A DNA stretch of 64,000 nucleotides from assembly GCA_013360405.1 (NCBI GenBank), contig JABWBR010000016.1:1-64000 (forward strand), given 5' to 3'. Made by a program: the position numbers and the translations under genes. The stretch is from Saprospiraceae bacterium. Its GTDB lineage: Bacteria > Bacteroidota > Bacteroidia > Chitinophagales > Saprospiraceae. The notes under the pieces were generated by a model, which saw only the letters and a program-made list of their open reading frames with translations, was not told where the DNA came from and made no database searches. Below, in pieces: positions 33,914-42,446 of the stretch. How positions within the stretch are numbered: the stretch's first letter is position 1; every line of letters begins with the position of its first letter.

Positions 33914-36424
33914 ATGTGGAAAAAAATCACCCTGCTTGTACTCATCCTGGCGGCATTGCAAACCGCCTGGAGCCAGGCGCCCCGCCGCTGGAATTCGGGC
34001 GACATTCACGACGCTATTGTGAAATTGAATTTCCTGGGCTCGGCGCTTTACGTTGCAGCGCATCCCGACGATGAAAATACCAGGCTTATCTCTTATCTGG
34101 CCAACGACGTGAAAGCCAATGTGGCCTATTTGTCGCTAACCCGCGGCGACGGTGGCCAAAACCTGGTCGGCCCCGAAATTGAGGAACTGCTGGGCGTGAT
34201 CCGCACGCAAGAGTTGCTCGCCGCCCGCCGCATCGACGGCGGCAGGCAGTTTTTTAGCCGCGCCAACGATTTTGGCTTTTCCAAGCACCCCGACGAAACC
34301 CTGCAGATCTGGAACCGCGACGAGGTGCTATCCGACGTGGTGTGGGCCATTCGCCGCTGGCAGCCCGATATCATCATCAACCGCTTCGACCACCGCTCGC
34401 CGGGGCGCACACACGGCCACCACACGGCTTCAGGCATGCTCTCGCACGAAGCTTTCGAACTCAGCGCCGACCCAAAAGCGTACCCGGCACAGCTTCAATA
34501 TGTAAAACCCTGGCAACCTAAACGCTTGTTTTTCAATACCTCGTGGTGGTTTTTCGGCAGTCGGGAAAAATTTGAGCAGGCCGACAAATCGGCTATGGTG
34601 GCCATCGACGCCGGCGTGTATTACCCTGTAAAGGGCAAATCGAATCCCGAAATCGCTGCCGAAAGCCGCAGCATGCACAAAAGCCAGGGCTTCGGCTCAA
34701 TAGGTACCCGCGGTCAGGAAATGGAATACCTCGAACTGCTCAAAGGCGAAATGCCCGCCGATAAAACCGACCTTTTTGCCGGCATTAATACGAGCTGGTC
34801 GCGCGTTGAAGGCGGCGCCGATATCGGCATTTTGCTTGAAGAGGTAGCACGCAATTTTAACCACAACGATCCCTCCGCCAGCCTAACCGGCTTGCTCAAG
34901 GTATACCGCATGATCAAAGCGCTGCCAGACGGCTATTGGCGCAATACGAAACTGGAAGAGACCAAAAACGTTATTAAAGCCTGCACCGGCTTATTCCTCG
35001 AAGCTATCGCCTCCGATTATTCGGCCACTCCCGGCGAGGCTATCAGCCTGGCAGTGGAGGCCATTTCGCGTTGCAATGCCCCCATCACCCTGAAATCGGT
35101 TTCCTATCTGCCGATGCAGGTCGACTCCGTGTTGTCGCTCGAAATGGAGGAAAATACAGGCTATAAATGGAGTAAATTGCTGAAACTACCACTGGATATG
35201 CCCTATTCCAACGCCTATTGGCTCAATACCCCCTGGCCTTTGGGTATGTACAATGTAGCTGACCAAACCCTGCGCGGATTGCCCGAAACGCCCTGGGTTT
35301 TCAAAGTGCGCTTTACCATGATCATCAACGGCCAACCCATCGATTACGAGGTGGAAGTGACATTCAAACGCGAAGATTCTGTGAAGGGGGAAGTGTACCG
35401 GCCTTTTGAAATTACGCCTCCCATTTTTGCCAACCTGGCAGAAAAAGTATACGTATTTGCCAATAAAGAACCGCAAACCGTATCGCTGGTGCTCAAGTCG
35501 GGCAAGGCAGACGTAACCGGCGCGGTTTCGCTCCGGTTGCCGCAGGGCTGGAAAGCCGAACCGCAGGAACAAGCCTTTACACTCAAATTAAAAGGCGAAG
35601 AAAAAACGGTGAATTTTCAATTATATCCACCCAAAGAAGCAAGCGACGCGCTTATCAAACCCGAAGTGAAAGTTGACGGACAGACGTATACCAAAGAAAT
35701 CTATGTGACCAGTTACGACCACATCCCCGCACAGACCGTGCTGCGCGAATCGGAGGCCCGCGTCGTCAAGATCGACCTGCAGCGCGCCGGCGACAAAATC
35801 GGCTACATCATGGGCGCCGGCGACCAGGTACCTGCCAGCCTGCGCCAGATTGGCTATGAGGTCGCCATATTGGAAGACCGGGATATTACCCCCGAGCAGT
35901 TGCGCCAGTTCGACGCCGTCATCATGGGCGTGCGCGCCTACAACACGGTAGAAAGGCTGAAATTTCACCAGCCCAAACTTATGGATTATGTGCAAAACGG
36001 CGGCACGCTGATTGTGCAGTACAATACCAATTCCGAATTGGTAATTCCCATGGGAGAGCTCGCGCCATACCCGCTCAAACTCTCCCGCGACCGCGTGACG
36101 GTAGAAGAAAGCGAGGTGCGTTTCCTCCAACCCGAGCACCAGGTGTTGAATTATCCCAATAAAATTACCGCCAAAGATTTTGAAGGCTGGGTGCAGGAGC
36201 GCGGTTTGTATTTTCCCAATGAGTGGGACAGCCGGTACCAGGCCATCCTATCGTGCAACGACCCTGGCGAAACTCCCAAAGACGGGGGCCTGCTGGTAGC
36301 CAAATACGGGCAGGGACATTTTATCTATACGGGCTATTCCTGGTTCCGCGAATTACCATCGGGCGTGCCCGGCGCTTTCCGCCTGTTTGCCAACATGATT
36401 GCAGTGGGGAAACAGCGGTCGTGA
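33914..36424 (+). CDS. PIG-L/LmbE-family deacetylase with extra C-terminal domains
   Basis: 836 residues from ATG 33914, with a signal peptide (WKKITLLVLILAALQTAWSQ). The N-terminal ~270 residues form the zinc-dependent LmbE fold, with the AHPDDE motif (YVAAHPDDEN) and the later histidine block THGHHTASG. Known members remove N-acetyl groups from sugars. The central part (IFANLAEKVYVFANK to TLKLKGEEKTVNFQLYP) resembles the NEW3 beta-sandwich. The C-terminus (QIGYEVAILEDRDITPEQLRQFDAVIMGVRAYNT) resembles ThuA/glutamine-amidotransferase-like folds. This long three-part form is common in Bacteroidota but uncharacterised; substrate and exact site of action are unknown. Confidence 0.88.
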   Translation: MWKKITLLVLILAALQTAWSQAPRRWNSGDIHDAIVKLNFLGSALYVAAHPDDENTRLISYLANDVKANVAYLSLTRGDGGQNLVGPEIEELLGVIRTQELLAARRIDGGRQFFSRANDFGFSKHPDETLQIWNRDEVLSDVVWAIRRWQPDIIINRFDHRSPGRTHGHHTASGMLSHEAFELSADPKAYPAQLQYVKPWQPKRLFFNTSWWFFGSREKFEQADKSAMVAIDAGVYYPVKGKSNPEIAAESRSMHKSQGFGSIGTRGQEMEYLELLKGEMPADKTDLFAGINTSWSRVEGGADIGILLEEVARNFNHNDPSASLTGLLKVYRMIKALPDGYWRNTKLEETKNVIKACTGLFLEAIASDYSATPGEAISLAVEAISRCNAPITLKSVSYLPMQVDSVLSLEMEENTGYKWSKLLKLPLDMPYSNAYWLNTPWPLGMYNVADQTLRGLPETPWVFKVRFTMIINGQPIDYEVEVTFKREDSVKGEVYRPFEITPPIFANLAEKVYVFANKEPQTVSLVLKSGKADVTGAVSLRLPQGWKAEPQEQAFTLKLKGEEKTVNFQLYPPKEASDALIKPEVKVDGQTYTKEIYVTSYDHIPAQTVLRESEARVVKIDLQRAGDKIGYIMGAGDQVPASLRQIGYEVAILEDRDITPEQLRQFDAVIMGVRAYNTVERLKFHQPKLMDYVQNGGTLIVQYNTNSELVIPMGELAPYPLKLSRDRVTVEESEVRFLQPEHQVLNYPNKITAKDFEGWVQERGLYFPNEWDSRYQAILSCNDPGETPKDGGLLVAKYGQGHFIYTGYSWFRELPSGVPGAFRLFANMIAVGKQRS

Positions 36425-36506
36425 GCAGTCAGTTAACAGCAGTCAGGTCTTAGCAATTAGCTATTAGCTGCCAAGACCTGACTGCCGACTGCTGAGTGCT
36501 AAGACC
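36421..36506. repeat. CAGTCAGGTCTTAGC hairpin after the PIG-L gene
   Basis: Starting at the PIG-L stop codon, repeated GCAGTCAG units lead into GGTCTTAGC. A loop follows, then GCCAAGACCTGACTGC, which pairs with it. It is of the same family as 33121-33180 and faces the convergent GT2 gene. Confidence 0.75.
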
Positions 36507-36509
36507 CAA

Positions 36510-37451
36510 CTACAGCTCTTTCTCCACCAAATAATGATTCCGATCCGGTGCATTGCGGGTAACGAGCTCGGCCAGAAAGCCGGTTACGAAAAGCTGGGTG
36601 CCGACGATCAGCGTGAGAATGCCGAAATAAAACAGGGGTCGATCGGCAATGCCGTATTGCTGGTAGACCAGCTTGGCGATGCTGAGATACACCAAAATAA
36701 TAAAGCCGAGAATAAAAGACAAGGTGCCGAGGGTTCCGAAAAAGTGCATGGGGCGTTTGCCAAATTTGCCCATAAAAGTAATCGAAAGCAAGTCGAGGAA
36801 GCCGTTGACGAAGCGTTCGAGGCCGAATTTGCTTATCCCGTATTTGCGGGCGCGGTGCTCTACGACCTTTTCTCCTATGTTGGAGAATCCCGCCCACTTG
36901 GCAAGCAGGGGAATATAGCGGTGCATCTCGCCATACACCTCAATACTCTTCACCACCTCCCGGCGGTACGATTTGAGGCCGCAGTTGAAGTCGTGCAGTG
37001 CGATGCCGCTGATCCAGCGGGTGATGGCATTGAAAAACTTGGAAGGCAGCGTTTTGGAGATGGGGTCGTAGCGCTTTTGTTTCCAGCCCGAGATGAGGTC
37101 GTATTTCTCTTCGTGGATGAGGCGGTACAAATCAGGAATTTCGTCGGGGCTGTCCTGCAGATCGGCATCCATAGTGATTACCACATTGCCCAGGGCGGCA
37201 TGGAAGGCCACGTTGAGCGCTGCCGATTTGCCGTAGTTGCGCCTGAATTTAATACCTCTGACACAGGGGTTTACACGAGCGAGATTTTCGATGACTTGCC
37301 AGGAATTATCTTTGCTTCCGTCGTCTACAAAAATGATTTCGTAGCTGTAGCCGTTGGCTTCCATTACCCGGCGTATCCAAGCCTCGAGTTCGGGCAGGGA
37401 TTCGTCTTCGTTAAAAAGGGGTATCACCATTGTAATATCCATGCGCGGCAA
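36510..37451 (-). CDS. GtrB-like family 2 glycosyltransferase
   Basis: 313 residues. The cytoplasmic GT-A domain (1-225) has PLFNEDESLPEL, DDGSKDNSW and the metal-binding DADLQDSPDEI. Two membrane helices follow in the C-terminal part (LSFILGFIILVYLSI, LFYFGILTLIVG). This layout matches GtrB/DPM1-type enzymes that move a sugar from a nucleotide donor onto undecaprenyl phosphate. The sugar is unknown. The gene is last in an operon behind two DUF4199 genes (6 bp gap). Confidence 0.92.
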   Translation of the reverse strand: MPRMDITMVIPLFNEDESLPELEAWIRRVMEANGYSYEIIFVDDGSKDNSWQVIENLARVNPCVRGIKFRRNYGKSAALNVAFHAALGNVVITMDADLQDSPDEIPDLYRLIHEEKYDLISGWKQKRYDPISKTLPSKFFNAITRWISGIALHDFNCGLKSYRREVVKSIEVYGEMHRYIPLLAKWAGFSNIGEKVVEHRARKYGISKFGLERFVNGFLDLLSITFMGKFGKRPMHFFGTLGTLSFILGFIILVYLSIAKLVYQQYGIADRPLFYFGILTLIVGTQLFVTGFLAELVTRNAPDRNHYLVEKEL

Positions 37452-37457
37452 AATTTG

Positions 37458-37907
37458 CTATCTGTTGATTACTCCGGCGACTGCCGCCGATAGGATAAAT
37501 CCGCCGATAAGGCTTCGGCAATAAAAGAAAAAAGTACGGCCGGGCGTGATCGACAACTCTTTTAAGTCGAGTTGCTCGCCAAATAAGGGGTTGCCGGCAA
37601 TGGTTTTGTATTGCAGCTCCACCAGGCCGGGGTCTATCACGCCAAACAGGATGTAATAAAACACATAAAACAAGGCATTGCTTACGGCGAAAACAGCGAA
37701 GGCCGACCGCAATTTATTCTTGAATTCAAAGCCCGGCGTATTTTTTACGGCTAAACCCATTGCCACCAGGTTGATCAGCACCGAACTCCACCACACACCG
37801 TAATTAAGCATGATTTCGCGGCCAAAAGCATAAAACAGCAGGAAGTAAGCGACCACGCTTACTCCTGCCGGTAGTCCGTATTTGATTACAAGTGTTTTTG
37901 TCGTCAT
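37458..37907 (-). CDS. DUF4199 membrane protein (short)
   Basis: 149 residues with four hydrophobic segments: GLPAGVSVVAYFLLFYAF, SSVLINLVAMGLAV, AFAVFAVSNALFYVFYYILFG and the C-terminal GGFILSAAVAGVIN. This follows the DUF4199 pattern of Bacteroidota membrane proteins of unknown function. It starts in the stop of the preceding DUF4199 gene and ends 6 bp before the GT2 gene. Co-transcription with a lipid-linked glycosyltransferase suggests envelope glycan work, but this is inference. Confidence 0.82.
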   Translation of the reverse strand: MTTKTLVIKYGLPAGVSVVAYFLLFYAFGREIMLNYGVWWSSVLINLVAMGLAVKNTPGFEFKNKLRSAFAVFAVSNALFYVFYYILFGVIDPGLVELQYKTIAGNPLFGEQLDLKELSITPGRTFFFYCRSLIGGFILSAAVAGVINR

Positions 37908-38488
37908 TACAAAGCGGGTGCTTGAGGGGCTTCTTTTTTCATCACAGCGGCAATGATCAGCGAAATAATCACACCCATCAATAGCATCATAAAGCTGGCG
38001 CTAATCGCGAAAAACCCGGGCGAGAACATCCAGCCTACCATGCCCATGCTTTCTTCCGCTTGCTCTTCGCTCATACCGCGATCTTCGATCATTTGCGTTT
38101 TCGATTGCTCGAGAATGGCGTCCAGCATTTCGGGCGCGATATAAGAGAAAAAGGCGAATACCCAGATCGCACTGATCACTGTAACGACCAGGTTGACGAG
38201 AAAACTTGTGCTAAATGCCCTGCCGAAGCTGACAAAACCGCCGAGTTCTTCATCGCGGTGCTTGCGGACGGCCATGATGGCAGCGCCTATCATAACGCCG
38301 AAGTTGACGATGTTTCCTATCCAATTACTCGTTTGGCCACTCGTGGCTGGGTCAGATAAGCCCGTGAGGTACATCACCAATCCGAAGATGATGAGTATTA
38401 CGGCAGCAATTACGCCATAACGCATCGAAATAGGCCAAGGCGAAACTGTCTTGGGGTCTACTACTTGTGGGTTGTCTAACGTGTCCAT
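37907..38488 (-). CDS. DUF4199 membrane protein (long)
   Basis: 193 residues. Membrane segments: MRYGVIAAVILIIFGLVMYLTG, IGNIVNFGVMIGAAIMAV, FSTSFLVNLVVTVISAIWVFAFF and FAISASFMMLLMGVIISLIIAAV. The loop between segments 3 and 4 is long and acidic (AILEQSKTQMIEDRGMSEEQAEESMG). The central RKHRDEELGGFVSFGRAF block is typical of DUF4199. First gene of the three-gene operon. The 84-bp heptamer tract lies 33 bp upstream of its start, in the zone where its promoter must be. Confidence 0.85.
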   Translation of the reverse strand: MDTLDNPQVVDPKTVSPWPISMRYGVIAAVILIIFGLVMYLTGLSDPATSGQTSNWIGNIVNFGVMIGAAIMAVRKHRDEELGGFVSFGRAFSTSFLVNLVVTVISAIWVFAFFSYIAPEMLDAILEQSKTQMIEDRGMSEEQAEESMGMVGWMFSPGFFAISASFMMLLMGVIISLIIAAVMKKEAPQAPAL

Positions 38489-38520
38489 GATTTTGAAGGT
38501 TTTAGTTTATAATGCATGTT

Positions 38521-38604
38521 CTCTGTTCTCTGTTCTCTGTTCTCTGTTCTCTGTTCTCTGTTCTCTGTTCTCTGTTCTCTGTTCTCTGTTCTCTGTTCTC
38601 TGTT
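38521..38604. repeat. (CTCTGTT)12 heptanucleotide tract
   Basis: Twelve perfect, uninterrupted copies of CTCTGTT. The tract lies between the dihydroorotase-like gene end (38690) and the DUF4199 operon start (38488). A perfect repeat of this length is prone to slip in copy number. Confidence 0.95.
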
Positions 38605-38611
38605 CGGTTAG

Positions 38612-38640
38612 GTAGAGACAAATTCATGATTTGTCTCTAC
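38612..38640. repeat. GTAGAGACAAAT palindrome
   Basis: A perfect 12-bp stem GTAGAGACAAAT/ATTTGTCTCTAC with loop TCATG. It shares its outer GTAGAGAC/GTCTCTAC arms with the palindrome inside the glnA 3' end at 47579-47610. Confidence 0.85.
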
Positions 38641-38689
38641 TGGCAAAGGTAATGAACGGATAACAGACAACCGACAACCGACAACTTTA

Positions 38690-39964
38690 CTATATCGAAG
38701 ATAAAGTCACCTGGCTATTATTGATTACCGCCCATACCTTACCTTTTAGCTGATAACCGAAAAAAGGCGAATTGTGCGATTTTGACAAATTGAGGTGGGG
38801 CTGGAATATCCAGTCAGTTTGTGTATCAAAAACCGTGAGGTTGGCGTGTTGGCCGGGGGCGATGTGGGGTAGGGGTAAGCCCAGCAACTGCCGGGGTTGT
38901 ACCGCCAGTTTATCGACCAATTTCACCACATCTAAGGTTCCTTCCAGGCTGGTTAGTGCGGTAGAAAAGGCGGTTTGTAGGCCGATGGCGCCGAATTTGG
39001 CGTAGGGATATTCCAACTTTTTGGCTTCTTCTTCCAGGGGTACGTGATTGGACGTAATACAATCTATCGTGCCGTCGGCCAATCCTGCCTTCAGGGCCGC
39101 TATGTCGGCGCTGCCGCGCAAGGGGGGCAACACTTTGAAATTGGAGTCGAAGTCAAAAAGGGCCTCGTCGTCAAAAAAGAGATTCATAGCGGCCACGGAG
39201 GCCGTGACTTTTAAGCCGGCAGCTTTGGCATCGCGCACCAACTGTACCGAGCGACCGGTTGACAGGTTGTGGATGTGCACCCGCGATTCGGTATATGCGG
39301 CCAACTCGATGTCGCGCTGTACCATCAACTCTTCGGCCAGTGGAGGGAGCCCTTTTAATCCCAGCGAAGTACTCATCACCCCTTCGTGCATCTGCCCATT
39401 GGCGGCAATCGTATCGTCTTGGGGGCGGTTGAGTATGACGCCGTCAAATGGTTTTACGTACAACAGGGCGCGCAAAAGAAGCCCGGCGTGCTGAAGGGCT
39501 TGTTTCCCATCGGAAAAAGCAACGGCGTCGGAAGCGCGCATGTCCAGCATTTCGGTGAGTTCGCGACCTTCGCAGCCCGTAGAAACGGCGCCGATGGGGT
39601 ATATATCTACGATATTGCCTTGCGAACGCCGCCGCAGGTATTCTACTTCTGATTTCGACTGGATGGCCGGCGAGGTATTCGGAAAACAGGCCACCCCTGT
39701 ATATCCCCCGGCGGCGGCGGCCCTGCACAGGCTATCTATGTCTTCGCGGTATTCATAACCCGGGTCGCCACACTGGGCGCCGAGGTCAAACCAGCCAGGC
39801 GATACGTGGGCGCCATCCACGTCTATTACGACAGTGTCGGCGGGTACCTTCAAGGAGGCGCTCATCTCGGCTATGACGCCGTCTTTTATCCGGATATCGG
39901 CTTTTTGTTGGTGAAGCGGGCCGGCAGGATCAATGATGACCGCCTGGCGAATCAGCACGTGCAT
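38690..39964 (-). CDS. dihydroorotase-like protein lacking the metal-binding residues
   Basis: 424 residues with the overall amidohydrolase barrel and DHOase flavour (GWFDLGAQCGDPGYEYREDI, AAAGGYTGVACFPNTSPA, ELMVQRDIELAAYTESRVHIHNLST, PPLRGSADIAALKAGLADGTIDCI). But the usual DxHxH metal site reads DLGAQCG. The site that should hold the next ligand reads NRPQDD, and the catalytic TDHAPH loop reads TSNHVPLEE. Zinc binding and catalysis therefore look lost. Similar ligand-poor forms are common in Bacteroidota and are usually annotated pyrC; in other bacteria such non-catalytic forms support aspartate transcarbamoylase assembly. No pyrB is in this window. Treat the enzyme name with caution. Confidence 0.85.
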   Translation of the reverse strand: MHVLIRQAVIIDPAGPLHQQKADIRIKDGVIAEMSASLKVPADTVVIDVDGAHVSPGWFDLGAQCGDPGYEYREDIDSLCRAAAAGGYTGVACFPNTSPAIQSKSEVEYLRRRSQGNIVDIYPIGAVSTGCEGRELTEMLDMRASDAVAFSDGKQALQHAGLLLRALLYVKPFDGVILNRPQDDTIAANGQMHEGVMSTSLGLKGLPPLAEELMVQRDIELAAYTESRVHIHNLSTGRSVQLVRDAKAAGLKVTASVAAMNLFFDDEALFDFDSNFKVLPPLRGSADIAALKAGLADGTIDCITSNHVPLEEEAKKLEYPYAKFGAIGLQTAFSTALTSLEGTLDVVKLVDKLAVQPRQLLGLPLPHIAPGQHANLTVFDTQTDWIFQPHLNLSKSHNSPFFGYQLKGKVWAVINNSQVTLSSI

Positions 39965-40027
39965 CGGTTTTTTTGTTTGTGCAAAGATAGCAAATTGTTG
40001 GGGCTGGAAGGGGTTATTTGGTTATTT

Positions 40028-40059
40028 GAGGATTTGAGGATTTGAGGATTTGAGGATTT
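40028..40059. repeat. (GAGGATTT)4 octamer tract
   Basis: Four perfect copies of GAGGATTT, preceded by GGTTATTT units. It lies between the divergent dihydroorotase-like gene and VWA gene, about 64 bp from the former's start. Confidence 0.9.
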
Positions 40060-40151
40060 TCATTTTTATCTGGTAAAAGGAAAACGGCAAAATGCTTAGC
40101 TTGCAATGTATTTGGAATCTGAATGCTGACCGCTAACCGCTAATTATATTT

Positions 40152-41318
40152 ATGCCCGATCCGTCCGCTGCAATAACCCAGGCCATCGTACAACTTCTTC
40201 TGGATGCGCCTTTTTATGCCCACGTGCTGGCGGGTATTAACAGGCGTATCGACGAAGAATGGGTCGGTACGCTGGCGCTCGGCTTGTACCGGGGCAGGTT
40301 TGAGCTGTCGGTTAATCCGGCGTATTGGCAGCAACTCAGCGCCCAGCAGCAACTCAGCGCCCTCCAACACGAAGTACTGCATCTGGTAGGGCGCCACCCT
40401 TTTCGTATGCGCGAGTTTGCACATCCCCTGCTTTTTCATATTGCCGCCGATCTGGCCGTGAATCAGTGGCTTGACCAGACCGCATTGCCCGCAGATTTCC
40501 TCACCAGGGCTGATTTTCCCGAACTTGCATTCCCCGATAATGCTTCGCTCGATGATTACTATGGCCAACTTGCATTGGCCTGGCAAGCCCCCCGGCAATA
40601 TCCTCAAAGTGCGGCTAGTTTGCAGCGGCTGGCTGAAACGGGCGGCGCCGCGCTCGACAGGCACCGCTGGTGGGCAGGAGCAGGCCCTGAAACAAGGCAG
40701 AAACTTGACGCCCTGTTGCGATTCGGACTTGCTGCGTGTAGCCCTCCGGCTTTCGATGCCTTGCCGCCGGCCTTGCGTCGCGAAGTGGGCTATTGGAGAA
40801 ATGATACCACCTCATTTGTCGACTGGCGGCGGGCGCTTCGCCTGGCCTGTCAAAGTAGCCGCCAAAGCCGCCTGGCCGATACGATAAAGAGACCTTCTCG
40901 TCGCTTTGGCACACTCCCAGGTTTGAAAATACGGCGCAGGCAGCGCATCTTTGTAGCCGTAGATACTTCGGGAAGCATTAGTGTAAGTTCGTTGCGCTTG
41001 TTTTTTTCTGAAATACACCAGCTTTGGCGTACCGGCGCGGAAGTAACCGTGATAGAATGCGATGCGGCGATTGGCCGAATATACGCCTACGAGGGCCGGT
41101 TGCCCGAAAGAGCTGCCGGCGGGGGAGGCACCAGCTTTTTGCCACCGCTGGCTTACGCCAATCAACACCGCCCCGACCTGATGATTTATTTTACCGACGG
41201 CCTGGGCGCCACGCCGCATCTGGCGTTGCGCTACCCCTTGCTGTGGGTGTTTACTCCCGATGGCGCGTTGAAAACCGACGCGTTTCCGGGAAGAAAAATA
41301 CGCATGACGCTAACATGA
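40152..41318 (+). CDS. DUF2201-type putative metallopeptidase with VWA-like domain
   Basis: 388 residues. The N-terminal part holds a zinc-type motif HEVLH at 73-77 within LSALQHEVLHLVGRH, and a downstream FHIAADLAVNQWL. The C-terminal ~130 residues form a VWA-like domain with a MIDAS-type DTSGSIS and FTDGLGATPH. This matches the DUF2201 family, which is usually paired with a MoxR-type AAA ATPase, as here. The pair is thought to act in metal-dependent assembly or remodelling of a protein complex, but no client is known. The stop overlaps the start of the ATPase gene (ATGA). Confidence 0.88.
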   Translation: MPDPSAAITQAIVQLLLDAPFYAHVLAGINRRIDEEWVGTLALGLYRGRFELSVNPAYWQQLSAQQQLSALQHEVLHLVGRHPFRMREFAHPLLFHIAADLAVNQWLDQTALPADFLTRADFPELAFPDNASLDDYYGQLALAWQAPRQYPQSAASLQRLAETGGAALDRHRWWAGAGPETRQKLDALLRFGLAACSPPAFDALPPALRREVGYWRNDTTSFVDWRRALRLACQSSRQSRLADTIKRPSRRFGTLPGLKIRRRQRIFVAVDTSGSISVSSLRLFFSEIHQLWRTGAEVTVIECDAAIGRIYAYEGRLPERAAGGGGTSFLPPLAYANQHRPDLMIYFTDGLGATPHLALRYPLLWVFTPDGALKTDAFPGRKIRMTLT

Positions 41319-42409
41319 ATACACAGGCATTCGATTATATCACCTACGGCAGTCCTTGTTCAGGTACTGAACTGACGGCCTTTTTGCAGCATATCCTGTC
41401 TTACCGCTTTGCCCATCCCCAGCAGGCGCCTACGCCCATCTGCATCTGGGGGCGCCACGGTATCGGCAAAACTGCTATTGTCAAAGAAGTGGCAGAGACA
41501 CTTGGCGCCCAGTTGGCTTATATAGCGCCGGCTCAATTTGAAGAAATGGGCGACCTGCTGGGCTTGCCGCAGGCCGATGCCGCCGGATCCCTTACGGTTT
41601 ACCTGCCACCGGCATGGGCGCCTCGCAACGAAGGCTCCGGCATTTTGCTCATCGACGATGTAAACCGGGCTGACGACCGCATCCTGCGCGGCATTATGCA
41701 ATTGCTACAAGACTACGAGCTGGCCAGTTGGAAACTCCCCGCTAACTGGCAGATCGTGCTGACCGCCAATCCCGATGGCGGCGACTATTCGGTGACACCC
41801 CTCGACGACGCCATCCTCACCCGGTTGATGCACATCACCCTCGTTTTCGACGCCGGCAGCTGGGCGCGCTGGGCACACGACGAAGGCATCGATCCCCGCG
41901 GCATCGATTTTGTGCTTTCGTATCCCGAATTGGTCACAGGCAGGCGCACTACGCCCCGTTCGCTGACGCAGCTTTTTGAAGCCCTGCAATCCGTAGCCGA
42001 CTGGCAGGCGCAGATGCCCCTGGTGACCCAACTAGCCCACAGCACACTCGATGATGAAACTGCCACGGCTTTCACTGCCTTCCTGCAAGGCCGCCTGAGC
42101 CTGCTCTGGCGCCCCGAAGAACTGCTCGACGTTACCGACCCCGGCCCCTGGAATGCTAAATGGAAGTTGAATAACAACCGGCAAGATATATTGTACATTG
42201 CCGTTTCCAGACTGACCAACTACCTGCTGGCCACCTCCTCTGACCTCAACGACCGGCAATACCAAAATTTGCTACACTTCCTGACTTCGGAAGATCTCCC
42301 CGGCGACCTGCGTTTTGTGGCCGTCAACTCCCTGGCTTCTTCCGACAAACCAACCCTCCAACGTTTACTTGCCGAACCCACTCTCGGGCGCCTGCTGCTG
42401 GGACTGTAA
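41315..42409 (+). CDS. MoxR-like AAA+ ATPase
   Basis: 364 residues from ATG 41315, which overlaps the stop of the VWA gene. Walker A GRHGIGKT at 46-53, Walker B GILLIDDVNRAD at 109-120, sensor-1 region IVLTANPDGGDYSV, and an arginine-rich RRTTPRSLTQLFEAL near the sensor-2 position. MoxR ATPases act as chaperones together with VWA partners to insert cofactors or activate enzymes. Translational overlap with the DUF2201 gene strongly suggests a joint complex. It ends at the TCACCCTG repeat next to the convergent helix-hairpin-helix gene. Confidence 0.9.
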   Translation: MNTQAFDYITYGSPCSGTELTAFLQHILSYRFAHPQQAPTPICIWGRHGIGKTAIVKEVAETLGAQLAYIAPAQFEEMGDLLGLPQADAAGSLTVYLPPAWAPRNEGSGILLIDDVNRADDRILRGIMQLLQDYELASWKLPANWQIVLTANPDGGDYSVTPLDDAILTRLMHITLVFDAGSWARWAHDEGIDPRGIDFVLSYPELVTGRRTTPRSLTQLFEALQSVADWQAQMPLVTQLAHSTLDDETATAFTAFLQGRLSLLWRPEELLDVTDPGPWNAKWKLNNNRQDILYIAVSRLTNYLLATSSDLNDRQYQNLLHFLTSEDLPGDLRFVAVNSLASSDKPTLQRLLAEPTLGRLLLGL

Positions 42410-42415
42410 AGCCCC

Positions 42416-42446
42416 TCACCCTGTCACCCTGTCACCCTGTCACCTT
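42416..42446 (-). repeat. TCACCCTG tandem repeat holding a stop codon
   Basis: Three exact copies of TCACCCTG and a partial fourth. On the minus strand this is GGTGACAGGGTGACAGG, and its first TGA is the stop codon of the helix-hairpin-helix gene. Confidence 0.85.

Noticed and set aside
36534-37493. 319-residue frame opposite the GT2 gene
   Set aside because: The GT2 motifs on the minus strand are clear; the plus-strand frame has no recognisable pattern.
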